DNA of 22,008 nucleotides from CALHVR01 sp963528625 (GCA_963528625.1 CAURVQ010000026.1:1-22008); one strand, 5' to 3'. Counted from the first letter of the stretch, positions 1 to 9,263 are shown. Program-made: numbers and translations. The notes: a model not told the origin generated them from the sequence alone.

Positions 1-111
1 GATGGTACTCATCTTGGAGTTAGTCCATATATGAATATATTTGAAATTTCTATGGCTATTAGAGGAGAAAGACATACTATAAATATGATAGCAAGATCAA
101 ATTTAAGATAG
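1..111 (+). CDS. C-terminal fragment of an unidentified protein
   Basis: Frame 1 is open from the first base of the window to a TAG at 109-111 and gives the last 36 residues of a protein, ending in ..NMIARSNLR. The gene starts outside the window. The piece mixes charged and hydrophobic residues, has no membrane segment, and I do not recognise the family from so short a tail. It is followed after 43 bases by a lipoprotein gene with its own ribosome-binding site, so the two may be cotranscribed. That this is a real gene end rests on the open frame, the downstream gene in the same direction and similar codon use. Confidence 0.6.
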   Translation, partial: DGTHLGVSPYMNIFEISMAIRGERHTINMIARSNLR

Positions 112-154
112 ATTTTAGTTTATATTTAAAAATAAAAAATAAGGAGATTAGAGA

Positions 155-676
155 ATGAAAAAAAGAATCAAAATATTATTAGGAGCGCTAATAATGATGT
201 GCGTTATAGTATCGTGTGATTTTTTAGAAAATAAAACAATTCCTGTTCCTAAAGTGATAATGCAAGGGAAAATAGAAAAAAGATTTCCAATGACGAAAAA
301 GATATTAGTAGGAGAATTGACATTAAGAAATCCTAAAATTGATTTTATAGGAGATAGAATGTACATTGAAACGGATTATGATGCAACTTTATTAGGAAAT
401 ACGGGAAGTAGTGGAAAAATGTATATGAGTACAAAAATAAAATACGATACACAAAAAGAAAATATGTATTTAATTGATTTTACATTTGAAAAAATTATTG
501 ATAAAAATGGTGTAGAGCAATTATCTTCATCAAAAGATGTGGGAATAATAAAAGGATTAATTTCTAATTATATGGCAACAAATCCTGTTTATGAATATAG
601 AAAAGATAATCCAAAAACTAAAATAAAAATTAAAGATATGTATATAAAAGACGGTAAATTTTTTGTTAGAACTTAA
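155..676 (+). CDS. Small lipoprotein, DUF1439 (YceB-like) type
   Basis: A 173-residue protein starting with a charged n-region (MKKRIK), a hydrophobic stretch, and a lipobox ending IVSC with the lipidated cysteine at residue 21, so it should be exported and lipid-anchored in the cell envelope. The start is well supported by AAGGAGAT at 141-148. After the cysteine the protein is rich in beta-prone stretches (..MQGKIEKRFP.., ..YDATLLGNTG.., ..IKIKDMYIKDGKFFV). This pattern resembles the DUF1439/YceB family of lipoproteins, which share a BPI-like lipid-binding fold in some members. The family assignment is by general resemblance only; the lipoprotein call is much firmer than the domain call. No catalytic motif is visible. 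It may be cotranscribed with the gene upstream. Confidence 0.75.
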   Translation: MKKRIKILLGALIMMCVIVSCDFLENKTIPVPKVIMQGKIEKRFPMTKKILVGELTLRNPKIDFIGDRMYIETDYDATLLGNTGSSGKMYMSTKIKYDTQKENMYLIDFTFEKIIDKNGVEQLSSSKDVGIIKGLISNYMATNPVYEYRKDNPKTKIKIKDMYIKDGKFFVRT

Positions 677-701
677 AAAACTATAAAAAATATGTTATAA
701 T
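673..701 (+). promoter_or_regulatory. Extended -10 promoter for asnS
   Basis: TGTTATAAT at 693-701 is an extended -10 element (TGN followed by a perfect TATAAT at 696-701). The hexamer 17 bases upstream (TTAAAA, 673-678) is a poor -35, as expected where an extended -10 does most of the work. Transcription would start near 708, leaving a leader of about 34 bases before the asnS start. Confidence 0.55.
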
Positions 702-741
702 TAAACATAAAAGAAATAATTTTAAAAATAAAGGAGGAAGA

Positions 742-2130
742 ATGTTATTAGAATTAAGAGAACTTCAAAAAAATACAGATAAATATTTAGGGAAAGAAAT
801 AACATTAAATGGATGGGTAAAAACAATTAGAGCACAGAAAAATTTTGGATTTATTAATTTGAATGATGGAACTTTTTTTACACCTATTCAAGTTGTATTT
901 GATGAAGCGTTAGAAAACTTTGAAGAAATTTCAAAATTAACAATATCATCATCAATAAGAGTAACTGGAACAGTAGTTGAATCACAAGGTGGTGGACAAG
1001 ATTATGAAATAAAAGCTACAAATATATCAATTTATGATAAAGCTGATTCAGATTATCCATTACAAAATAAAAGACATACATTTGAATTTTTAAGAACCAT
1101 AGCACATTTAAGACCTAGAACAAATGCTTTTTTTGCAGTGTTTAGAGTTAGATCTTTATTATCTTATGCTATTCATAAGTTTTTCCAAGAAAAAAACTTT
1201 GTATATGTTCAAACGCCTATAATTACTGGAAGTGATGCTGAAGGTGCAGGAGAAATGTTTAGACTTACTACAATGGATATAAATAATATTCCAAAAACTG
1301 AAAAAGGTGATATTGACTTTAAACAAGATTTCTTTGGAAAAGAAGCAAACTTGACAGTTAGTGGACAATTAAATGTAGAAACTTTTTGTACAGCGTTCAA
1401 AAATACATACACTTTCGGGCCTACATTTAGGGCAGAAAAATCTAATACACCGAAACACGCGGCAGAATTTTGGATGATGGAACCTGAAATTGCATTTGCA
1501 GATTTAGATGTAAATATGGATGTAATTGAAGAAATGATAAAATACATTGTAAATTATGTAAGAGAAAATGCTTCAGAAGAAATGGAATTCTTTAACAAAT
1601 TTGTAGATAAAGGATTATTTGAAAGATTAGATACTTTAGTAAACAATGATTTTGACAGAATTACATATACTGAAGCGATAGAAATATTAAAAAATGCAAA
1701 AAAAGAATTTGAATATGAAGTTGAATGGGGAATAGATTTACAAACAGAACACGAAAGATATTTAGCTGAAGAACATTTCAAAAAACCGGTATTCGTAACG
1801 GATTATCCAAAAGATATTAAAGCGTTTTATATGAAATTAAATGATGATAATAAAACTGTTAGAGCAGTGGACTTATTAGCTCCGGGAATTGGTGAAATAG
1901 TAGGAGGAAGTCAAAGAGAAGATAATTATGACATTTTATTGGATAAAATTAATGGAATGGGATTAAATGAAAAAGATTATTGGTGGTATTTAGACTTGAG
2001 AAAATACGGAAGTGTACCACATTCTGGATTTGGTCTTGGGTTTGATAGAATGTTAATGTATATAACAGGAATGACAAATATTAGAGATGTTATTCCGTTC
2101 CCAAGAACTAATAAAAATCTTGAATTTTAA
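742..2130 (+). CDS. asnS: Asparaginyl-tRNA synthetase
   Basis: Class II aminoacyl-tRNA synthetase of 462 residues, normal length for bacterial AsnRS; it charges tRNA-Asn with asparagine using ATP in the cytoplasm. The N-terminal OB-fold anticodon-binding domain covers about residues 1-105 (..ITLNGWVKTIRAQKNFGFINLNDGT..). The catalytic core follows: class II motif 2 with FRAE at 229-232, the AsnRS-typical NTPKHAAEFWMMEPE stretch just after it, and motif 3 with GFGLGFDR at 429-436. The HAAEFWM signature separates AsnRS from AspRS. The start is fixed by AAGGAGGAAG directly upstream. The gene has its own promoter and sits between envelope-protein genes, with no functional partner nearby. No T-box or other leader structure is visible in the short upstream gap. 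Confidence 0.97.
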   Translation: MLLELRELQKNTDKYLGKEITLNGWVKTIRAQKNFGFINLNDGTFFTPIQVVFDEALENFEEISKLTISSSIRVTGTVVESQGGGQDYEIKATNISIYDKADSDYPLQNKRHTFEFLRTIAHLRPRTNAFFAVFRVRSLLSYAIHKFFQEKNFVYVQTPIITGSDAEGAGEMFRLTTMDINNIPKTEKGDIDFKQDFFGKEANLTVSGQLNVETFCTAFKNTYTFGPTFRAEKSNTPKHAAEFWMMEPEIAFADLDVNMDVIEEMIKYIVNYVRENASEEMEFFNKFVDKGLFERLDTLVNNDFDRITYTEAIEILKNAKKEFEYEVEWGIDLQTEHERYLAEEHFKKPVFVTDYPKDIKAFYMKLNDDNKTVRAVDLLAPGIGEIVGGSQREDNYDILLDKINGMGLNEKDYWWYLDLRKYGSVPHSGFGLGFDRMLMYITGMTNIRDVIPFPRTNKNLEF

Positions 2131-2159
2131 TAGTTTAATATAATTAAGTTGGAGGAAAA

Positions 2160-2801
2160 ATGAAAAAAAGATTGTTAATTTTTATTATAGCTCTAGGACT
2201 TGTAACAGTTGTTAAAGCTGAAAAAGATGTAGAAAATATTATTCAACAAGTAATTCAACAATCACAATTTAATACAGAAGATAATCAAAAACAATCAACA
2301 AATACAGAAACAACGGAAGAAACAACAGAAGAAACAACGACTAAAGATGATAAAGAAGAAAGAGCTGAAGAAGTTGGGCCAAAAGAAGATGTATCGGATG
2401 GGTCAAAATTTGTTGCTTATGATAATTATGAAAGATCAGCTTTAGCTACTGGAAATTCTGAAACGATATACAAAATGGCTCAATTATATTTTAAAGATGG
2501 ACTTTATGAAAGAGCTGTAAATGTTTCAAAAAAAGACACGAGAGGCGATTTAAGAAATTTATTTGTTGTAGCAATAGGGTCAAGATTAATAGGCGATTAC
2601 GATCAATCAATTGATTATTATAATAGAATATTGTCAAAAACGAATAATGCTGAAGCTAGATTGGGAAGAGGAATAGCTTATAAATCAAAAGGGGAATTTA
2701 ATAAAGCTTTGAATGATTTGAGAGCATATGCGAATGTAAATCCAACAGTTGAAGTTAGGACAGCTATTGAAGAAATTAATAGTATTTTAGCAAGTAAATA
2801 A
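2160..2801 (+). CDS. Exported TPR-repeat protein
   Basis: A 213-residue protein with a signal peptide (MKKRLLIFIIALGLVTVVKA, likely cleaved after VKA at about residue 20). Next comes a low-complexity linker very rich in Thr, Glu, Gln and Asp (about residues 25-75), then a C-terminal half with tetratricopeptide-like helices (KMAQLYFKDGLYERAV, then DYDQSIDYYNRIL, then ARLGRGIAYKSKGEFNKAL). It should act in the periplasm as a protein-protein interaction module. The signal peptide and TPR pattern are seen directly; no specific partner can be named. The start has GGAGGA immediately upstream. It lies 29 bases after asnS, so cotranscription is likely. The acidic linker may be variable in length between strains, because it is built of repeated ACA/GAA codons. 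Confidence 0.85.
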   Translation: MKKRLLIFIIALGLVTVVKAEKDVENIIQQVIQQSQFNTEDNQKQSTNTETTEETTEETTTKDDKEERAEEVGPKEDVSDGSKFVAYDNYERSALATGNSETIYKMAQLYFKDGLYERAVNVSKKDTRGDLRNLFVVAIGSRLIGDYDQSIDYYNRILSKTNNAEARLGRGIAYKSKGEFNKALNDLRAYANVNPTVEVRTAIEEINSILASK

Positions 2802-2847
2802 TAAAGTAAAATGAAAACTTAAATAAAATTAATGGGGGTTAATTGAA

Positions 2848-3915
2848 ATGGTAAATTGGTTAAAGTTAAAAGAGGTAAAACTTACAGAAACACAAATAAG
2901 AAAACTTATGGGGATGTATAATAAATTTGAGGATTTATACGATGTAGAACATTTTAAAATGTTTAATAATGAGTTAAAGAAAAAGTTAGATCAAGCGTAC
3001 AAAATAAATATAGATGAATTTTTGTATGAGAATAATAAAAGGAAAATACGAATATTAACACCAAAAGATAGGGAATATCCAAAAGAATTGAAACAGCTTG
3101 TTGATTATCCCTTGTTTTTGTATATAAAAGGTAAAAAAATAGAAAAAAAAGGACGAAAAAGGAGAAATATTGCAGTAGTTGGAACAAGAAGAATGACTAA
3201 ATATGGGAAGGGTGCTTGTGAGAAAATAGTAAAAGAATTATTGGAATATGATATAACTCTTATAAGTGGTTTGGCTGAAGGAATAGACACTTTAGCTTTA
3301 ACAACAAGTTTAGATAAAAATGGGAAAACGGTTGCAGTAGTTGGGACAGGGTTAGATGTAGTGTTTCCACCAGATAATAAGTATCTTTGGGAGAAAATAT
3401 CAATAGAAGGAACAATTATAAGTGAATACCCACTTGGAACACCGGGATCAAAATGGACATTTCCAAAAAGAAACAGAATAATAGCGGGAATATCGGATGG
3501 GATTTTAATAGGTGAAAGTTTTAAGTCAGGAGGATCATTAATAACGGCTGAGTTAGGATTTTTATTAAATAAAGAAATTTTTGCTATTCCGGGATTTATA
3601 AATTATCCTTCATTTGAAGGGTGTAATAATTTAATAAAAGAAAATAGAGCTAAATTGGTAACTTGTGCTGAAGATATTGCAAAAGAATTTCTGTGGGACA
3701 TAAAGAATACTACGAGTAAAGTAGATAAACTAGAAAATGAGGAATTATTAGTTTATGAAACAATAATTGAGGAAAAGAGTGTTGATGAAATATGGTCAAA
3801 TGTTTATGAAATTTTGCAAATAGATGTAAAAAATGTATTATCAATATTGATGAAACTTAGAATAAAAGGACTTATAACAGAAACAGGAAATGGAAAATAT
3901 ATTAGAGTGATATAA
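2848..3915 (+). CDS. dprA: DNA-processing protein DprA (Smf)
   Basis: A 355-residue protein with the DprA Rossmann-like domain in the middle. In order it shows VVGTRRMTKYG, SGLAEGIDT, VVGTGLDVVFPPDN, FPKRNRIIAGISDGILIGE, SGGSLITAELG and FAIPG, all standard DprA/Smf blocks. The N-terminal part is a SAM-like helical region and the C-terminal 60 residues (..LLVYETIIEEKSVDEIW.., ..LSILMKLRIKGLITE..) fit the DprA winged-helix domain. In naturally transformable bacteria DprA protects incoming single-stranded DNA and loads RecA; it is also conserved in bacteria not known to be competent. One deviation: the usual GID..AH block reads GIDTLAL, without the histidine. It precedes topA by 42 bases, the order dprA-topA being common in bacteria, which supports both calls. 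Confidence 0.95.
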   Translation: MVNWLKLKEVKLTETQIRKLMGMYNKFEDLYDVEHFKMFNNELKKKLDQAYKINIDEFLYENNKRKIRILTPKDREYPKELKQLVDYPLFLYIKGKKIEKKGRKRRNIAVVGTRRMTKYGKGACEKIVKELLEYDITLISGLAEGIDTLALTTSLDKNGKTVAVVGTGLDVVFPPDNKYLWEKISIEGTIISEYPLGTPGSKWTFPKRNRIIAGISDGILIGESFKSGGSLITAELGFLLNKEIFAIPGFINYPSFEGCNNLIKENRAKLVTCAEDIAKEFLWDIKNTTSKVDKLENEELLVYETIIEEKSVDEIWSNVYEILQIDVKNVLSILMKLRIKGLITETGNGKYIRVI

Positions 3916-3957
3916 AATTTATTAGAATTAGTAGAAAACTAATAGATAGGAGATGAA

Positions 3958-6264
3958 ATGGCGAAAAAACTAGTAATAGTAGAGTCACCATCAAAAGGGA
4001 AGACAATTGAAAAAATATTAGGGAGAGGTTATGAAGTAACTGCGTCATTTGGACATGTTATAGATTTGCCTAAAACGAAAATAGGTATTGATATAGAAAA
4101 TAATTTTGAACCTAAATATCAAGTTATAAAAGGAAAAGGTGAAATATTAAAAAAATTAAAAGAAAAAGCTAAAAAAGCAGATGCCGTTTTTCTAGCTTCT
4201 GACCAAGATAGAGAAGGAGAGGCAATTGCTTGGCACATTTCAAATTATATTAAAGTGCCTGAAAAAACAAAAAGAATAGAATTTAATGAAATAACAAAAA
4301 CTGCAGTAACAAATGCAATAAAAAATCCAAGACAAATAAATGAAAATCTTGTAAATGCACAGCAAGCAAGAAGACTTTTAGATAGAATTGTAGGATATAA
4401 AATAAGTCCATTATTATGGAAAACAATTAGTAAAAATGCAAGTGCTGGAAGAGTACAGTCAGTTGCATTAAAATTAATTTGTGATTTAGAAGATGAAATA
4501 AAAGCGTTTGTGCCACAAAAATATTGGGAAGTAAACGCAAATTTACAAAATGATATAAAAGTAAATTTAGTAGAAATAAATAATGAAAAAGTTGATAAAA
4601 TATTTGATGAAAATGTAATACAAAAAATTGAAAAAGATTTAAAAAATAAAGATTTAATATTAGAAAAAATAGAAATAAAAAACAAGTCTCAAAGACCGCC
4701 TTTAGTATTTAAAACGAGTACACTACAGCAATTAGCTTCGTCATATTTAGGATATGGAGCAACAAAAACGATGAGAATAGCACAGCAATTATATGAGGGA
4801 ATTTCAATAGTTGGAGAGCAAAAAGGACTTATAACTTATATGAGAACTGACTCAACAAGAGTATCTCAAGATGCAATAAATATGGCAAAAAATTATATTA
4901 CAGAAAAATATGGAAAAGAGTATGTGGGATATTATGTACAAAAAAAATCTAGTGGAAATGTTCAAGATGCCCATGAGGGAATAAGACCGTCTGATATAAA
5001 TTTAGAGCCAGACATTATAGCTCCGTATTTATCAAATGATCAATATAAGTTATATAAATTGATTTGGAATAGATTTTTAGTTTCTCAGTTTTCAGCAATG
5101 AAATATGAACAAATGCAAATTAACTTTATAAATGAAGGATACAAATTTAGAGGAACAATAAATAAAGTAATTTTTGATGGATATTATAAAATTTTTAAAG
5201 AGGAAGATGAAATAAAAACAGCTGATTTTCCTACATTAAAGCAAGGAGATACTTATTTAATAGAAAAATTGAATATAGAAGAGGGAATTACAAAAGCACC
5301 GACAAGATATTCGGAAGCAACATTAGTTAAAAAACTGGAAGCTGAAGGAATTGGGCGACCATCAACTTACGCTTCAATTGTTGAAACATTGAAAACTAGA
5401 GAATATGTTGAAATAATTGATAAAAGATTTAATCCGACATATTTAGGTTATGAAGTAAAAAATGAATTAGAGAAAAATTTTGAAAATATAATGAATGTTA
5501 AATTCACTGCAAATATGGAAAAAGATTTAGATAAAATTGAAGATGGAGATGTAGAGTGGGTAGAGTTATTGAGTCAATTTTATAATTCACTTGAAAATGA
5601 TTTGAATAAATATGAAAAGGAAATAGAAAAAATAAAAAATAGACGAATTGTTTCAGATGTAATGGATAGTGAAGGAAATCCAATGATTTTGAAAACAGGG
5701 CGTTTTGGAAAATATTTGATAAGTGAAACAAAAGAAGATGAAAAAATAACATTAAAAGGCGTAAATATCAATTCAGAGGAAATAGAAGCTGGAAGTATAA
5801 AAGTAAAAGAAGAAGTAGCAAAATTACAATCAGATAAGTTAGGACAGCTTACAGATTATTTTACAGACAATGGTAAAAGATGTTTACTTAAAAAAGGACG
5901 TTTCGGGGAATATTTAGAGAGTGAAGATTATAAAAATGATGGATTTAGAATGCCGTTGCCACTACCATTAAAACAAAAAATCAAAAAAGGTGGATTGTTA
6001 GAAATAGATGGGATTTTTCAAGTTGCTGCAGAAATTAAAGCGATAGTTGAGGAAGAAATGAAAATTAAGGTGGAAGTAGGTCTTTGTGAAAATTGTGGGA
6101 AGCCATTTGATATAAAAATAGGGCGATTTGGTAAATTTTTAGCGTGTACAGGTTACCCAGAGTGCAAAACGATAAAAGCGATACCGAAAAGTGCGAAAGA
6201 AGTAAAAACTAAAACTGTTAAAAAAAGAACTAAAAAAACTATAAAAAAAGTAACTAAAAAATAG
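3958..6264 (+). CDS. topA: DNA topoisomerase I (type IA)
   Basis: A 768-residue type IA topoisomerase, which relaxes negative supercoils by cutting one strand through a 5'-phosphotyrosine. The Toprim domain at the N-terminus shows KKLVIVESPSKGKTI and the acidic triad in SDQDREGEAIAWH (D82, D84, E86). The catalytic tyrosine is Y294 in ITYMRTDST. Other core blocks are NASAGRVQSVALK and LEAEGIGRPSTYA. The C-terminal part has three GRFGKYL-type topoisomerase repeats; only the last keeps four cysteines for zinc (C710, C713, C730, C736), while the first has none and the second one. The protein ends in a lysine-rich tail. The start has AGGAGA upstream. It lies between dprA and a xer-type gene, a common arrangement. 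Confidence 0.97.
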   Translation: MAKKLVIVESPSKGKTIEKILGRGYEVTASFGHVIDLPKTKIGIDIENNFEPKYQVIKGKGEILKKLKEKAKKADAVFLASDQDREGEAIAWHISNYIKVPEKTKRIEFNEITKTAVTNAIKNPRQINENLVNAQQARRLLDRIVGYKISPLLWKTISKNASAGRVQSVALKLICDLEDEIKAFVPQKYWEVNANLQNDIKVNLVEINNEKVDKIFDENVIQKIEKDLKNKDLILEKIEIKNKSQRPPLVFKTSTLQQLASSYLGYGATKTMRIAQQLYEGISIVGEQKGLITYMRTDSTRVSQDAINMAKNYITEKYGKEYVGYYVQKKSSGNVQDAHEGIRPSDINLEPDIIAPYLSNDQYKLYKLIWNRFLVSQFSAMKYEQMQINFINEGYKFRGTINKVIFDGYYKIFKEEDEIKTADFPTLKQGDTYLIEKLNIEEGITKAPTRYSEATLVKKLEAEGIGRPSTYASIVETLKTREYVEIIDKRFNPTYLGYEVKNELEKNFENIMNVKFTANMEKDLDKIEDGDVEWVELLSQFYNSLENDLNKYEKEIEKIKNRRIVSDVMDSEGNPMILKTGRFGKYLISETKEDEKITLKGVNINSEEIEAGSIKVKEEVAKLQSDKLGQLTDYFTDNGKRCLLKKGRFGEYLESEDYKNDGFRMPLPLPLKQKIKKGGLLEIDGIFQVAAEIKAIVEEEMKIKVEVGLCENCGKPFDIKIGRFGKFLACTGYPECKTIKAIPKSAKEVKTKTVKKRTKKTIKKVTKK

Positions 6265-6304
6265 AATATAAATAGAATATAAAATTTAAAATATTGGAGA
6301 TAAA

Positions 6305-7243
6305 ATGAATGAGTTGATGGGATATGTAGAAAAATTTCTTTATTATGAGGAAGTTGTTATAGGAAAAAGTTATAATACAGTAAAAAGTTATAGAAAAGAT
6401 TTAATTCAATTCATTACATATTTAGAAGAAAATGAAAATATAGAAAATTTTGATGAAGTAGAAACGATGACATTTAGATCATTTATAGCTTTTTTAAATT
6501 CAGACAATAAAGATGGGCAAAAAAGTAAAGAAGTTGAAAAAAATATATCAAAGCGAAGTATAAATAGAAAAATATCTGCTTTAAGAACATTTTTTAAATT
6601 TTTACAAGAAAAAAAAGTTATAAAAACGAATAAAGTTATGTATATAACTATGCCAAAATTTGAAAAAGAATTGCCAAATGTACTAACTAAAGATGATATA
6701 AATAAAATTCGTGACGCAATAAATACTGAAAAAATAATAGGAATACGAGATAGATTAATAGTAGAACTTCTTTATTCTAGTGGAATAAGGGCAAGTGAGC
6801 TTATTGATCTTAGCGAAGCAATGATTAATATTGATGAAAGAGAATTGCGTGTAATAGGGAAAGGAAATAAAGAGAGAATTACTTTTTTTAGTGAAAATGC
6901 AAGAAAATGGTTGAAGTTATATATAGAAGAAAAAAAAGCTAAATATGAAAATTATGATAAAAATGTAGTATTTGTAAATAGTAGAGGGCAAAAATTGACG
7001 GACAGATCACTAAGACGATTAATTTCAAAATATGCAAAAAAAGCTCAAATTCAAAAAGAAGTGACGCCACATGTTTTTAGGCATAGTTTTGCAACTGAAT
7101 TGCTTAACAATGGAGTAGATATACGATATTTGCAGGAATTATTGGGACATAGCAGTATTGCTACAACGCAAGTTTATACCCATGTAAGTAAAGGACTTTT
7201 AAAAGATATTTATTTGAAAACGCATCCTATGGCGGAGGAATAA
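6305..7243 (+). CDS. xerC: Tyrosine recombinase of the XerC/XerD family
   Basis: A 312-residue tyrosine recombinase of Xer length. The N-terminal SAM-like core-binding domain covers about residues 1-110 (..YLYYEE-type helix, ..VKSYRKDLIQFI..). The catalytic domain carries the full set of residues: R162 in SSGIRASEL, K186 in GKGNKER, H256 and R259 in HVFRHSFATEL, H282 in LLGHSSI, and the nucleophile Y291 in TQVYTHV. Xer proteins resolve chromosome dimers at dif with FtsK. The position directly after topA (41 bases) matches the topA-xerC (codV) arrangement of Firmicutes, so XerC is the better guess than XerD, but the sequence alone does not decide; it could also be the single Xer of the organism. 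It is not obviously tied to the restriction module downstream. Confidence 0.85.
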   Translation: MNELMGYVEKFLYYEEVVIGKSYNTVKSYRKDLIQFITYLEENENIENFDEVETMTFRSFIAFLNSDNKDGQKSKEVEKNISKRSINRKISALRTFFKFLQEKKVIKTNKVMYITMPKFEKELPNVLTKDDINKIRDAINTEKIIGIRDRLIVELLYSSGIRASELIDLSEAMINIDERELRVIGKGNKERITFFSENARKWLKLYIEEKKAKYENYDKNVVFVNSRGQKLTDRSLRRLISKYAKKAQIQKEVTPHVFRHSFATELLNNGVDIRYLQELLGHSSIATTQVYTHVSKGLLKDIYLKTHPMAEE

Positions 7244-7280
7244 GACGATAATCATAAATAATATAATAGGGAGAATTATA

Positions 7281-9263
7281 ATGTCAAAAAAAGAAATAAA
7301 TACGGATTTATGGGTATATGAATTATTAAAAGAAGCAAAAATATCTGATAAATTTTCAGCACAAGGAAGTAATATTAAAGAAATAAACGATGCTTTACAA
7401 ACAGCTTCTAAAAGAGGAACTGGAAAAGTTGGTTTCCCAGAATATGTAGGAGTAGTAAAAGATTTTTTAATAGTAATTGAAGATAAGGCAGATACAACAA
7501 AACATTTAAAATTGAATGATAAAGAAATAATTTCAGAAGATACATTAAGCATTTGTGATTATGCAATAAACGGTGCTTTATTTTATGGAAAACATTTAAG
7601 TAAAAATACAAATTATAAAAAAATTATAGCACTAGGAATAAGTGGAAATGAAAAATCTCATAAAATAACTCCACTATATATTAATGAACGAGGAGATTAC
7701 ACTATTCTTGAAGATTTAGAAACTTTAATATCTTTTAGTGAAAATAATATTGATGAATATTATGTAAAAGAAATTTTAAAAGAAAATACAGATATCGAAA
7801 AAGAAACAGCTGAAATCTTAAAAGAAGCCTCTATATTACATGAAGATTTAAGAAATTATGGAAATATAGAAGAAAAAAATAAGCCTTTAATTGTATCAGG
7901 AATTTTACTTGCACTTAGAGAAATTGATTCTAAAAATTTTACTATTGATAGTTTAAATGGAGATAAAACAAAAACTGACGGTCAAAAAGTATATGATGCT
8001 ATAAAATCAAATTTAGATAGAGCTAATGTTTCCCCACAAGTGAAAAAAGATAAGTTATTAAGTCAATTTTCTATTATAAAAGATGATGTAAAAATTAATG
8101 AAATTAATACAAATTTAGGAAAAACTCCACTAAAACATTTTACTGAATTTTTATATAAAAGTATTTATCAAAGTATAAGATTTAATAACTCTGCTGAAGA
8201 TTATTTAGGTAGATTTTACGGAGAATTTATGTCTTATAGTGGAGGAGATGGTCAAAATCTAGGAATAGTTCTAACTCCTAAACATATCACAGAGCTTTTT
8301 TGTGAGTTGTTAGATTTAAAAACTACAGATAAAATATTAGATCCATGTTGTGGAACTGCCGGTTTTTTAATAGCTGCTATGCACAATATGGTTAAAAAAA
8401 CTAATAATGAAGATGAAATAAAAGAAATCAAAAAAAATCAACTATTTGGAATAGAAGAACAATCATATATGTTTACAATAGCTACAACAAATATGATACT
8501 TCGTGGAGATGGAAAAAGTAATCTTGAAAATAAAGATTTTTTAAAAGAAAATCCAGCACAATTACAATTAAAAGGTTGTACAGTTGGAATGATGAATCCT
8601 CCTTATTCAATGGGTTCTAAAGACAACTCTTCTCTTTATGAAATAAATTTTATTAATCATTTACTAAATTCATTAGTAGAAGATGGTAGAGCGGCAGTTA
8701 TAGTTCCACAAAGTACATTTACTGGAAAAAGTAAAGAGGAACAAAAAATAAAGGAAGAAATTTTAAAAAATCATACTTTGGAAGGTGTTATTACTTTAAA
8801 TAAAAATACTTTTTATAGAGTTGGAACTAACCCTTGTATAGCAATTTTTAAGGCTCATAATAAACACCCTAAAAATAAAATATGTAAATTTATTAATTTT
8901 GAAAATGATGGTTATATTGTAAGTAAACATATTGGACTTATTGATGATGGAACACATAGAGATAAAAAGCAACATTTACTTGATGTGTGGTTTGAAAGAA
9001 CTGAAACTATAACAAAGTTTTGTGTAAAAACTACAATAGAAGCATCTGATGAATGGTTACATTCTTTTTATTACTTTAATGATGAAATACCTAGTGAAGA
9101 AGATTTTAAAAAAACAGTGGCTGATTATCTAACTTTTGAAGTAAATATGATAACTCATGGAAGAGGCTATTTATTTGGAATAAAAGATAAAGACTTAGAA
9201 TTTAATCAAGATAATGTTGCAGAAGAAAGACAAGTGGCTGAAAGTGAGGAAAAATATGAGTAA
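7281..9263 (+). CDS. Fused nuclease-methyltransferase subunit, BcgI/Type IIB-like R-M system
   Basis: A 660-residue protein combining restriction and N6-adenine methylation. The N-terminal ~160 residues look like a PD-(D/E)xK nuclease domain: GFPEY at 51-55, D61, then E67-D-K69 in FLIVIEDKAD, followed by ..NGALFYGKHLS.. and ..IIALGISGNE... The methyltransferase follows: motif I DPCCGTAGF at 354-362 and motif IV NPPY at 439-442, with HsdM-type helices before them and a C-terminal extension after. No hsdR is present and one S gene follows, which is the arrangement of BcgI-like Type IIB enzymes (RM subunit plus S subunit). An automatic pipeline would probably call it HsdM. The gene starts 37 bases after xerC with GGGAG upstream, and overlaps the S gene by 8 bases, so the two are translationally coupled. 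The nuclease assignment is motif-based inference; the methyltransferase is certain. Confidence 0.88.
   Translation: MSKKEINTDLWVYELLKEAKISDKFSAQGSNIKEINDALQTASKRGTGKVGFPEYVGVVKDFLIVIEDKADTTKHLKLNDKEIISEDTLSICDYAINGALFYGKHLSKNTNYKKIIALGISGNEKSHKITPLYINERGDYTILEDLETLISFSENNIDEYYVKEILKENTDIEKETAEILKEASILHEDLRNYGNIEEKNKPLIVSGILLALREIDSKNFTIDSLNGDKTKTDGQKVYDAIKSNLDRANVSPQVKKDKLLSQFSIIKDDVKINEINTNLGKTPLKHFTEFLYKSIYQSIRFNNSAEDYLGRFYGEFMSYSGGDGQNLGIVLTPKHITELFCELLDLKTTDKILDPCCGTAGFLIAAMHNMVKKTNNEDEIKEIKKNQLFGIEEQSYMFTIATTNMILRGDGKSNLENKDFLKENPAQLQLKGCTVGMMNPPYSMGSKDNSSLYEINFINHLLNSLVEDGRAAVIVPQSTFTGKSKEEQKIKEEILKNHTLEGVITLNKNTFYRVGTNPCIAIFKAHNKHPKNKICKFINFENDGYIVSKHIGLIDDGTHRDKKQHLLDVWFERTETITKFCVKTTIEASDEWLHSFYYFNDEIPSEEDFKKTVADYLTFEVNMITHGRGYLFGIKDKDLEFNQDNVAEERQVAESEEKYE

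Noticed and set aside
9214..9255. Longer N-terminus for the S gene beginning at 9214
   Set aside because: The extension (MLQKKDKWLKVRKN) is the end of the upstream methyltransferase gene read in another frame; MSKLTLDSVEWGEF from 9256 is the family-typical start and has GAGGA before it.
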